DNA from: Enterococcus raffinosus
Lineage (GTDB): Bacteria > Bacillota > Bacilli > Lactobacillales > Enterococcaceae
Assembly (NCBI RefSeq): GCF_018917525.1
Contig: NZ_JAHLOS010000007.1
Span: forward strand, 62,001-126,000
Length of the DNA: 64,000 bases
Direction of reading: 5' to 3'
Shown here: positions 17,107 to 24,834 of the stretch, in pieces
Position numbering within the stretch: position 1 is the first letter of the stretch
Layout of the letters: every line of letters begins with the position of its first letter
Position numbers and translations under genes: made by a program
The notes under the pieces: generated by a model
Told to the model about the DNA's origin: nothing
Seen by the model: the letters and a program-made list of their open reading frames with translations, nothing else
The model's database searches: none

Positions 17107-18672
17107 TTAATCAAAATAATCAGCTAACTTCTGGTCCTGTTTATTTTTCTTTATCTCTTTTAACAGCGTACCGTTCGACAATGCTTCTACTTTAAATTCC
17201 AAATCATCATAGATAGAAAGGACATTTTTCCGCGACTCGGATACCTCAATCAAAATTTTCTTCGCTCGGTTACTGATGTTTTCTAATTCTAACTCGGCGG
17301 AACTGATTAGATGTTTCGCCTCAACTTGTGCTTCCTCGATGGTACGATTGGCTTGTTTTTTGGCTGAGATCAACACTTCCCCGATTTCTTGCTGCGATTG
17401 GACAACTTCTTTTTTAAGGCGTTCATTTTTCTCAATCAATTCTTCCACTTGTTTTTTCGCTTGAATCAGTTCAAGACTTTCTTCATCGGCCTTTTGCTCT
17501 TTCAATTTGCTTAATTCAATTTGAGCATCGGCTAAACGACTGGCCAAGCGTTCTTTTTCGGCCTCTAGTTGTTCCAATACACTATTTTTTTCTTCTAGTT
17601 TTGCAATCTCCTCATGGGCATCAAACAAGGCGCTGTTAAGGGCTTCTTTCTCAGCCGCAAACTGTTCCATATCTTCAATCGTTTCTTCTTCCACCTGTTC
17701 TCCCGGTAGTTGTCCTTGTTCATCAATCGCCATTTGTGATTCCTCCAATGCATTTTCAAGCTTTTGAGCAACCTGCTCTTTTAACTGTTGGATTATTTTT
17801 TTGTATCTCGTATTGTCTTCTTTCAGTTCCTTCAACTCTGTCGAAATTTCTTGCTCTTTTTCTTCAAGCAGCTCATTCAGTATATCGTTCTCCCCTTGAA
17901 GTTCCACTAGCTTTGCTTCATTCTTTTGATTGATCATATGTAACTGTTGATAATCTTGTTCCAAATCATGATAGTGCGTTTTTAACTGATCAAATCGGTC
18001 CTTCTCTTCTTCATAATCCTCTTTGATCTGAACCAGCTTTTTTTCTTTTCCACTCGTTTCTGCCTGTAACTCTTGGTATTTTCTTTCGTATTCTTTGAGC
18101 TGTTGGGTAAGCTCTTTTAAATCAACGACCTCTGTTTCTTTATCTGCTGCTTCTTTTTTAAGTCGTTCGATCGTTTCTGTTAATTCTTTCTGCTTTTCTT
18201 CAAGTTGTTGTTGCAGCTCAGCGATAGTCGCTTCGATTTCTTTTTTCTCTTCAACCATCTCAGTAACTTTTGTCTGCCATTCTTCATCACGGTCGTTTAG
18301 CGCATCTTCCATTCGTATCCGTTCAAAAGACAATTTTTCACTTAATGTCTCATTTTCCATTTCTAACTCATGGATACGAATTTCTGCTTCAGCTTTTAAT
18401 TGATCCAACTCTGCTTGGAGCTCCTGGATTTCTGCCTGTTTCATAGATTGGTTGGATTCTACGGCTTCTTCTACTTCTGAATTTCCCTGCCTCTGAATCA
18501 ACTCTCCCAATTCAGCTTCTGATTCTTCTTCTATTTCGAAAACTTTATAATCGTCCCCTTGCGAGTCGTTATAGAGTTCTTCCGCATTCAACTCTTCTTC
18601 GGTAATATCATTGATGAATTCTTTCAATGATTGCGTTGATAGCCATTTTCGCCTTTTTTTATTCTCTGCCAT
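17107..18672 (-). CDS. DivIVA-like coiled-coil protein B
   Basis: A 521-aa cytosolic protein, nearly entirely coiled coil from about residue 65 to 500, with an acidic N-terminal region (ITEEELNAEELYNDSQGDD) and a basic start (AENKKRRKWL). The C-terminal block QQEIGEVLISAKKQANRTIE followed by Ala-rich heptads resembles the DivIVA C-terminal region and matches protein A. Its ATG overlaps the stop of the upstream membrane-protein gene (TAATG), so translation is coupled. The protein is about 150 residues longer than its paralogue because of extra heptads. Likely a scaffold or polar organiser for the pilus-2 machinery; inference only. Confidence 0.7.
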   Translation of the reverse strand: MAENKKRRKWLSTQSLKEFINDITEEELNAEELYNDSQGDDYKVFEIEEESEAELGELIQRQGNSEVEEAVESNQSMKQAEIQELQAELDQLKAEAEIRIHELEMENETLSEKLSFERIRMEDALNDRDEEWQTKVTEMVEEKKEIEATIAELQQQLEEKQKELTETIERLKKEAADKETEVVDLKELTQQLKEYERKYQELQAETSGKEKKLVQIKEDYEEEKDRFDQLKTHYHDLEQDYQQLHMINQKNEAKLVELQGENDILNELLEEKEQEISTELKELKEDNTRYKKIIQQLKEQVAQKLENALEESQMAIDEQGQLPGEQVEEETIEDMEQFAAEKEALNSALFDAHEEIAKLEEKNSVLEQLEAEKERLASRLADAQIELSKLKEQKADEESLELIQAKKQVEELIEKNERLKKEVVQSQQEIGEVLISAKKQANRTIEEAQVEAKHLISSAELELENISNRAKKILIEVSESRKNVLSIYDDLEFKVEALSNGTLLKEIKKNKQDQKLADYFD

Positions 18673-19436
18673 TAGCCTTTTCCACCATCATTCTTTAGAT
18701 TCTGTTCAGAGTCATTCTTCTTAGTGAACTCATCCCCACTTTTCTCACGGGAATAATTCACGCTATACACGATTTGCTTTTCTTTATCAACAGAAGTGAC
18801 CATCCGAACATGAATGTCAGCCAATTCGGAAATCGCTTCAGCTTCTTTCGCAAAGTCATCAATATTTTTTTTGATCGTTACCTTGCTGGCATTGTCTTCT
18901 GCTTGCCCTTTTATTTGAAGCGTTAACGTTTTGGGAACAGATAAGGATACAACCGTATTCATTGAACCAAAATAAGTACTTGTATTTTGCGAAATCGCTG
19001 ATTCAATTTGTTTTTGTACAGTTGAATCTTTGTTTAATTTGTCCCATTCATACTCCTTGAGCCCAATTCCCTCTTCTGGATAATTTTTCAAAGGAATACT
19101 GGCAATTACTTTTTTCTGTTGACTCTCTAAATTTTCTATTCGATTTTCTAATTGAGCCTTCTCTACTCCTATTCTCTGGTAATCATTTGATAAGATCAGA
19201 AAAGAAATAATCAGGAGCATCAAGGCAACTCCAATTGACAAACAAATAAATAACAAATAGCGAATGTGTCTCACTTGTTCAATTTTCCTTAGATAATTGA
19301 CTTTTTTTCGAAATAAAGGAGATTGATCCACACCTTTTTGAACCCTAGTGAGTTGTAAATCAAAAATGAGTCGAAAAATAATAATCACGAAAGTAATGAG
19401 AACAAAACCCGCACCAATTATTCCTAATATGAACAT
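18672..19436 (-). CDS. Two-TM membrane protein B, partner of coiled-coil protein B
   Basis: A 254-aa protein starting at ATG 19436, with GGGGAAAG six bases upstream; an in-frame ATG at 19472 overlaps the signal peptidase gene and has no such site. TM helices lie at about residues 3-26 and 58-82, followed by a coiled coil and an outside domain with the GIGLKEY motif shared with protein A. The C-terminus is hydrophilic. It follows the signal peptidase gene and is coupled by stop/start overlap to coiled-coil protein B. Paralogy with protein A suggests duplication of the whole two-gene module. Family not recognised. Confidence 0.68.
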   Translation of the reverse strand: MFILGIIGAGFVLITFVIIIFRLIFDLQLTRVQKGVDQSPLFRKKVNYLRKIEQVRHIRYLLFICLSIGVALMLLIISFLILSNDYQRIGVEKAQLENRIENLESQQKKVIASIPLKNYPEEGIGLKEYEWDKLNKDSTVQKQIESAISQNTSTYFGSMNTVVSLSVPKTLTLQIKGQAEDNASKVTIKKNIDDFAKEAEAISELADIHVRMVTSVDKEKQIVYSVNYSREKSGDEFTKKNDSEQNLKNDGGKG

Positions 19437-19449
19437 CTTTCTTTCCCCT

Positions 19450-20043
19450 TTAGCGAGATATTCTCCATTCACTTTCTGCTTGTTTTTTGATCAGAGACGG
19501 TAAATGGAATTGGACTGTCCCCTCAACCATTTTTTTATCAACGAATCCAAACGTTCGGCTATCCTTTGATACATCAATATGATCGCCTGTTGTGAAATAA
19601 TATCCCTTTGGAATCTTCGTTAAGTGTTGAAACTCTTCAGCCACTGCTGGAGAGAGTTGAAACGTATAGGTGGTTTCAAAGTCTCCGTATTCTCCAATGT
19701 TCAGGACCATTCGATCATTGCGGATGAACATCGTGTCTCCTGGCATCCCAATTACTCGTTTGACAAATTTCCCAGATTCTCCTTTGACTGAAAAAGCAAT
19801 CACATCATATCGCTGAATTGAATCACTTTTTTTCACGAGAACCATGTCTTTTTCTGTCAATGTCGGATTCATAGAAGTGCCTGAAATGGGATGAAAACTA
19901 TATTCTCTTCGTACGAGTTGTCCCGAAATAAACATCACCACCAGTAATAAAAGTGTCAAAATGGTCAGTATCAGACTTTTTCCGATGGATCGTTGTGGCG
20001 GAATTTCTTCTTTTTTCGTTTGACGTGATCGAACAGTTGCCAT
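19450..20043 (-). CDS. Signal peptidase I
   Basis: A 197-aa type I signal peptidase with one N-terminal TM helix (about residues 22-41). The Ser/Lys dyad is visible: Ser57 in SGTSMNPTL and Lys95 in FVKRVIGMPGD; box E reads GDHIDVSKDSRTFG, with His where Asn is more common. The active site faces outward. It sits inside the pilus-2 gene set between the wall hydrolase and the membrane/coiled-coil modules, as dedicated signal peptidases do in several streptococcal pilus islands, so it may process or help fold these pilins in addition to general secretion. Confidence 0.9.
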   Translation of the reverse strand: MATVRSRQTKKEEIPPQRSIGKSLILTILTLLLLVVMFISGQLVRREYSFHPISGTSMNPTLTEKDMVLVKKSDSIQRYDVIAFSVKGESGKFVKRVIGMPGDTMFIRNDRMVLNIGEYGDFETTYTFQLSPAVAEEFQHLTKIPKGYYFTTGDHIDVSKDSRTFGFVDKKMVEGTVQFHLPSLIKKQAESEWRISR

Positions 20044-20065
20044 AAGTTACGGTGCTCCTTTTTTC

Positions 20066-22231
20066 TTACTTAGCTTTGATATATGAAACCTGATCAGAGG
20101 TCGCTAATGCGGTGTCAATGACGCGGTACGAAATAACTGTTCCGCCATAAACATTCCCTTCTGAGATCAAGATCCCTTCTGGACGAACAACCTCCACGAA
20201 CGCCACATGTCCATAACGTGGATCTGAACCGGCAGTGCCCGGTTTGAAGGAAATCAGCCAACCGGCCTTTGGTTTTTGACTGACTTCATAGCCGAGCGCC
20301 TTGCCTTTGGTTGCCCATTCGCCACCGTTACCCATGTAATCATCAACCGATTTGCCTAATTGTTTGACACGGTTAAAGGCATACCAGGTACATTGACCAA
20401 CTGGATAAGAACCAGAGCTGTTGTAATTCACCCCATTGTAATCGGGATATTTCATACGGTTTCGGTATTCTTCTGGAATCTCATTTTTGCCTTTGATGAA
20501 TACGCCAGAATTCCCATCGGTTGTGTCGACTTGATCGTATTGCGTTAAATGATACAGTGCGATAATCGAATTCAACTTTTGTCCGTAGGTGGTATCGGTC
20601 GCATACGTTCCTGTTAAAGCATTCGTCGTACGTAGATAGTTCTTCGCCTCAGATCGCCAAGCCTGCTTATAATACGAATCATTCCCTGAGATACCTCCTC
20701 GGATTAATTGCACGTAATCTCCAAGTGAAGCGGCGAAGTTTGGATACTTTCTAAAGGCGGAGTTGATGGAGTACAGCTCGCCATTCCCACGGTCCTCCTG
20801 TGTTGCCATCAAAACCGATTGCCCTTGATAGGTTCCCTTGATCCCGAACAGATTATGGTTTGGCGACAAGGATAATGTGCTGGTTCCCGAACCACTCTCT
20901 ATTAATGCTTGCGCAATCATAACTGAAGCAAAGACATCGTATTCTTGCCCTAACTTTCGTGCGTCTTCCCCGACGGTTTCGATAAAATTCTTCGCGCTAT
21001 CATTTTCAGTAAAGTTCGTAGAGGCGGGGTATTCCGCCAGAACTTGTTCCCCATATTCAGTCAACGAGGCTTCCGGCTGTTCTTGAACCAAAAGATCTTC
21101 TTCTAAATCGATTGTTTCCACGACCACCTGACGTTGGGTGTCTTTTTTCGTTACTTCTATAGCTTCTGAGTCAGAGGTTTCCGTCGATTGTTCTGTAGCA
21201 GAAGTTAACTCTTCTTCAATTTCCACATCATCAACAGTTAAGTAATAATCCTCTCCGATATAGATCCCCAGCAAGATATTCTTATCTTTTTTCTTTTGAT
21301 AAATCAGACTGCCGACGGTAATTTCTTCCGGCAGTTTTTCTGTTTTTCTTGAAATTTCTAAATCGAATAAGTTCTGATAGATATCTGTTGCTAATTGTTC
21401 CGCGCTATAGTTTTCTTCTTGTTCGGTGCCGAGTTTTTTTATTCCTTCATAGATCAATGCTGCATGAGACTTGTTTTCAAAGCTGCTTAATAACGGCAGT
21501 TCAAAACCTTTCAAGTCCGATTGGGTCACTTCTGTCGTCTTCAACTCTTTTGGCAAATTCAAATTACTCGTCTCTGAAAAAGCATCCGGCGCGGTTGGTG
21601 CGACAAATGAGCGCGACTGAACACTCGTCGAATGAGAAGCTGCTGGTGTCGTACCAGCTGGAGTACTTGGCGCCACTGGTATTGATGCGGCTGGCATTGA
21701 CGGTGTCGGCGGTTCTTGACTTGGACTCGTAGACGGCTGTGTGGGAATCGTACTGCTAGGAGTCGTCGGGCTTGGCGTTACACTGCTGGGCATTGTGCTA
21801 CTAGGACTCGTACTACTTGGTTTAGTCGTATTTGAAGTCGATGAACTGCTGGATGTAGACGGTGCCGAACTTGATTCTGACGAGGACGAAGTCGTACTCG
21901 TTGATGGATTGGTCGTACCGCTTTCAGAAGGCACAGTCTCTGACGAAGTTGAACTATCCGTTTCTGTACTAACCGAAGAGCCTGATGGTTCAGTTTCTCT
22001 TTCGGGTGGTTCCTCAACAGAGGTCATAGCGTCAGATTCTCGCACCACTTCTTCGCTGGCAAGTATTCCACTGTTTTGTGAAGAAGGAAACGAGTTTTCT
22101 GTTGTTCCTGTTTCTACTATTAAAGAAGAGTTCTTTGTCAGCTCTCCTGCCTTTAATACTCCGCTGCGGATACTTACTAGTCCGCCGATGAAGACCAGTA
22201 CACTACAAATTCCTATCACTATCTTTTTCAT
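20066..22231 (-). CDS. Secreted GH73-CHAP peptidoglycan hydrolase
   Basis: A 721-aa secreted protein: signal peptide (1-28), a Ser/Thr/Pro-rich low-complexity linker (about 50-205), an unassigned acidic middle domain (about 225-395), a GH73 glucosaminidase-like domain (about 405-565, catalytic Glu in AQALIESGSG, plus LSPNHNLFGIKG), and a C-terminal CHAP domain (about 595-721) with Cys614 in GQCTWYAF and His675 in RYGHVAFVE. It would cleave both glycan and peptide parts of peptidoglycan. Position between the double sortase and signal peptidase suggests it opens the wall for pilus or complex assembly, as VirB1-like hydrolases do in other machines. ATG has GGAACC upstream. Confidence 0.88.
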   Translation of the reverse strand: MKKIVIGICSVLVFIGGLVSIRSGVLKAGELTKNSSLIVETGTTENSFPSSQNSGILASEEVVRESDAMTSVEEPPERETEPSGSSVSTETDSSTSSETVPSESGTTNPSTSTTSSSSESSSAPSTSSSSSTSNTTKPSSTSPSSTMPSSVTPSPTTPSSTIPTQPSTSPSQEPPTPSMPAASIPVAPSTPAGTTPAASHSTSVQSRSFVAPTAPDAFSETSNLNLPKELKTTEVTQSDLKGFELPLLSSFENKSHAALIYEGIKKLGTEQEENYSAEQLATDIYQNLFDLEISRKTEKLPEEITVGSLIYQKKKDKNILLGIYIGEDYYLTVDDVEIEEELTSATEQSTETSDSEAIEVTKKDTQRQVVVETIDLEEDLLVQEQPEASLTEYGEQVLAEYPASTNFTENDSAKNFIETVGEDARKLGQEYDVFASVMIAQALIESGSGTSTLSLSPNHNLFGIKGTYQGQSVLMATQEDRGNGELYSINSAFRKYPNFAASLGDYVQLIRGGISGNDSYYKQAWRSEAKNYLRTTNALTGTYATDTTYGQKLNSIIALYHLTQYDQVDTTDGNSGVFIKGKNEIPEEYRNRMKYPDYNGVNYNSSGSYPVGQCTWYAFNRVKQLGKSVDDYMGNGGEWATKGKALGYEVSQKPKAGWLISFKPGTAGSDPRYGHVAFVEVVRPEGILISEGNVYGGTVISYRVIDTALATSDQVSYIKAK

Positions 22232-22245
22232 GCATTGGTTCCTTT

Positions 22246-24000
22246 CTAGATCAGACTAAAGAATAAAATCGGTAAGAGAAACAATAAGAATAACGGCACA
22301 ACCGTTTGCATCGGATCAGAGATGATCTTCGCCGCTAAGGTCATACTCACCCGCTCAGGTTCTGAAACTGGATCATTTTTCATGATCGTCCCATCGATTT
22401 TCCCATCCTCTCGTTTGAGCTTCATTTTTTTGAATAGATCATCTTGTGCATCATGCAAAGGCTCCACGCTCTTGAGATTTCCTTGAACAAGACGCCGATA
22501 GATGGTTCCGATATCTCCTTCACATCGTAAGAGAGTGATTTTCGCAATCCCGTTATTCGGTTCTTTTTCTACATAAGAAACTTCGGTCTCTTCGATAATC
22601 TTGTTCAAAGAAACCTCGTAGACATAGACATTTTTGAAGTCCGTCGCATAGATCAGCTGACCTTTTTTTAAATCTTGGATACGGTGTAATAATACGTCCT
22701 TATCAAAGATGTTATGGGCAAGCACAACATAATTTCCCCGGCCTAATTGTTGATCGGAGCGGTAAGTCGCCGCTCCAGTCAGCAGATTTTCATTGGCCAT
22801 ACCGGCGAGGATTGGCAAGTCGATGGAGACGTCGGGAATTACGATCTTTCCGATCCCCCAATTGTTTGTCGTGTTTTGGACTACTGATTTTGCTTTGGCG
22901 TAGTCTGAGATCTTGACACTGGCGATCTGTTTCTCCTCATAGCTAGCCTCATCGATCTTATCAATGTTATAGGCGTTTAGTTCCTCCTTAGGTCCGATAT
23001 TGACCGCCGCCGACGCTGGCTCTTGTTCCATGTGTAGGTAGCCATAGATCGCTGTAACCAATACTGCCGTCATCGTGACGAACAGAATGATGAAGAGTGT
23101 TTTTGTAACAGTAAATAGACGCTTCAGATTTTTTCGTGCTTTCGCCGAAACGATTGGGTCATCGGAGCGGAAGCGTTTAATGAAGCGGCGATATAAGCCC
23201 ATCAATAAGGCGAAGATAGCCACATTCAAGCCTAGTGTTGCTAGTACAATGTTTTGATAGCTCCACGTATTGCGTTTCTTGACCTTTTTCTGGACAGCCG
23301 CTTTGTAGCTAACACGGTGGCCAGTAACTAACAATCTGAACGTATTGATTCCTGGTGGTGTACAAGTAAGTAACGTAACCTTATCTTTGCCTTTATGTAT
23401 CTTGACCTTGTCGACATCACTGGGTAATATCTCTTCAAAGGAGTCAATCTCATAGGCCAAGCGTTTGCCTAAAATATTGATAAAAAACAAATCGCCTTCT
23501 TTTAGATTTCGAATATCGGTAAAAAGCACTTGGTTCTTGACCCCACTATGACCCGTGATGACCGAGTGGGTATTCTTTCCACCAATCGGGATTGATGTGG
23601 GTTCAAAATGACCCAAACCCTTTTCCAATGTTTTGAATGACGTGCCGTGAAAAAAAGGCATTTGTTTGATATCAATCGATGGAATGTCCACGGTGCCCAT
23701 GACATCCCCTTGTTTCATGATCTTGTTATAAACCACTGGATCACCCTTCGGTAATCCTTCTTGTTTATTGTAGATGTACTCGTTATAGGCTTTCGCCAAA
23801 GCCCACTGTTCATCCTTTTCTTTTTGTGACATCTTTTTCATCGTGTCATCGTATTCAGAGACTGCTTGACTCCGTTCACGATTGGCTAAATAATTCCCGA
23901 CAATTGGATAAAGAAGCGTTAAGATTCCGCCGACGATCATGATAATCGCGAAAATTTTTAAAAAGGAATGTTGTCTTTTTTTCTTTTTTATCTTCTTCAT
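22246..24000 (-). CDS. Tandem sortase: class C domain fused to a second sortase domain
   Basis: A 584-aa protein carrying two complete sortase domains. Domain 1 (about residues 85-232) is class C-like, with lid DPV at 87-89, His151 in ITGHSG, Cys213 in TLLTC and Arg222. After two TM helices (about 250-270 and 300-322), domain 2 (about 383-510) has His429 in VVLAHN, Cys493 in TLLRC and Arg502/503 and looks closer to class A. TM helices also occur at 15-37 and 565-584. Ordinary pilus sortases are 250-300 aa with one domain. Both active sites look intact. It lies directly after the three pilin/adhesin genes and should polymerise and anchor them. Confidence 0.88.
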   Translation of the reverse strand: MKKIKKKKRQHSFLKIFAIIMIVGGILTLLYPIVGNYLANRERSQAVSEYDDTMKKMSQKEKDEQWALAKAYNEYIYNKQEGLPKGDPVVYNKIMKQGDVMGTVDIPSIDIKQMPFFHGTSFKTLEKGLGHFEPTSIPIGGKNTHSVITGHSGVKNQVLFTDIRNLKEGDLFFINILGKRLAYEIDSFEEILPSDVDKVKIHKGKDKVTLLTCTPPGINTFRLLVTGHRVSYKAAVQKKVKKRNTWSYQNIVLATLGLNVAIFALLMGLYRRFIKRFRSDDPIVSAKARKNLKRLFTVTKTLFIILFVTMTAVLVTAIYGYLHMEQEPASAAVNIGPKEELNAYNIDKIDEASYEEKQIASVKISDYAKAKSVVQNTTNNWGIGKIVIPDVSIDLPILAGMANENLLTGAATYRSDQQLGRGNYVVLAHNIFDKDVLLHRIQDLKKGQLIYATDFKNVYVYEVSLNKIIEETEVSYVEKEPNNGIAKITLLRCEGDIGTIYRRLVQGNLKSVEPLHDAQDDLFKKMKLKREDGKIDGTIMKNDPVSEPERVSMTLAAKIISDPMQTVVPLFLLFLLPILFFSLI

Positions 24001-24037
24001 GACGGGGCCTTCTTTCCAATAGAGAGTTACAATTTGA

Positions 24038-24085
24038 AAGAAAGAATCAAGGACACTAATAGTTACGCATCCAAGATTCTTTCTT
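24038..24085 (-). terminator. Intercistronic hairpin before the tandem sortase gene
   Basis: AAGAAAGAATC and GATTCTTTCTT form a perfect 11-bp stem with a 26-base loop between the small pilin and the sortase gene. No T-run follows on the minus strand. The placement copies the hairpin between pilin and sortase genes in pilus locus 1, so both may attenuate sortase expression or protect pilin mRNA. Confidence 0.5.
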
Positions 24086-24110
24086 CAGCAATGATGCATT
24101 CAATCAATTC

Positions 24111-24833
24111 TTAAAAAACATCTTTCTTACGATGGATACTGAACATCCCGAGACATCCCATCGCGACGATCATCGCCAAGATCCACAGCAAGACTTGCGC
24201 TGTACCAATGTTCCCACTGGTCTGCGGCAGTCGTTTGATCTCGCCTTTTTCATCGAGTTCGACAGGGATCGGTTTGCCATCCGGGCCTTTTGTTACAGGC
24301 AGTTTAGGATTAGCACTTACGACACTGGACTTCGGATAGATATAGACCTCGTTCAACGGTTCACCAGTCTGTTGGGGGAACGGCAGCTCGACAATAACGG
24401 GTTCCATCACGTCTTTTAGCTGCTTGTGTTCCTTCTCAACGATTTGGTACATCCCCTGAACCAGATTCCCCGCATGCGCGAGCCCTTTTTCATCCGTTGT
24501 GACTGTCGTTTGGAACGCGCCATCCCCTTGGACAGGCTCAAATCCTGAGCCTCCTTGGATCGGTGTCACACGTGTGATCTCATAGGTCATCCCCGGTAAC
24601 GGGTCAAGTGTCTTCCCGTTCTCATCCTTGACTTGATCCACTTTGGTACCATCCAATGGCATCGTATCGGCGATTTTATCAAAGTCCAAAATCTTGTACT
24701 TTTGGATAAAAATACTATAACCAGCGTTTCCCTCCACCTCAGTGGCTTCTGCTTCGGCATTAGCAGTCGCCACACCGCCAAAACTCAGGGAGAAAACAAA
24801 CAAACAGAACAATAAACGGCGTAATCTTTTCAT
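24111..24833 (-). CDS. Small (basal) pilin with LPQTS sorting signal
   Basis: A 240-aa secreted protein with signal peptide (1-27), one SpaA/CnaB-like domain (about 35-175, E-box MYQIVEKEHKQ), a YPK motif (EVYIYPKSSV) that could serve as a pilin lysine, and a C-terminal sorting signal RLPQTSGNIG, hydrophobic span and HRKKDVF tail. The fifth residue of the pentapeptide is Ser rather than Gly. Size and single domain fit a basal or anchor pilin. It starts two bases after the adhesin gene ends and precedes the tandem sortase; the different signal may be read by the second sortase domain. Confidence 0.85.
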   Translation of the reverse strand: MKRLRRLLFCLFVFSLSFGGVATANAEAEATEVEGNAGYSIFIQKYKILDFDKIADTMPLDGTKVDQVKDENGKTLDPLPGMTYEITRVTPIQGGSGFEPVQGDGAFQTTVTTDEKGLAHAGNLVQGMYQIVEKEHKQLKDVMEPVIVELPFPQQTGEPLNEVYIYPKSSVVSANPKLPVTKGPDGKPIPVELDEKGEIKRLPQTSGNIGTAQVLLWILAMIVAMGCLGMFSIHRKKDVF

Positions 24834-24834
24834 T

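Noticed and set aside
21741-22259. Long plus-strand reading frame of 172 codons over the wall-hydrolase gene
   Set aside because: Repetitive GLVLLGVV-type translation is the mirror of the Ser/Thr/Pro-rich linker on the minus strand; no ribosome binding site.
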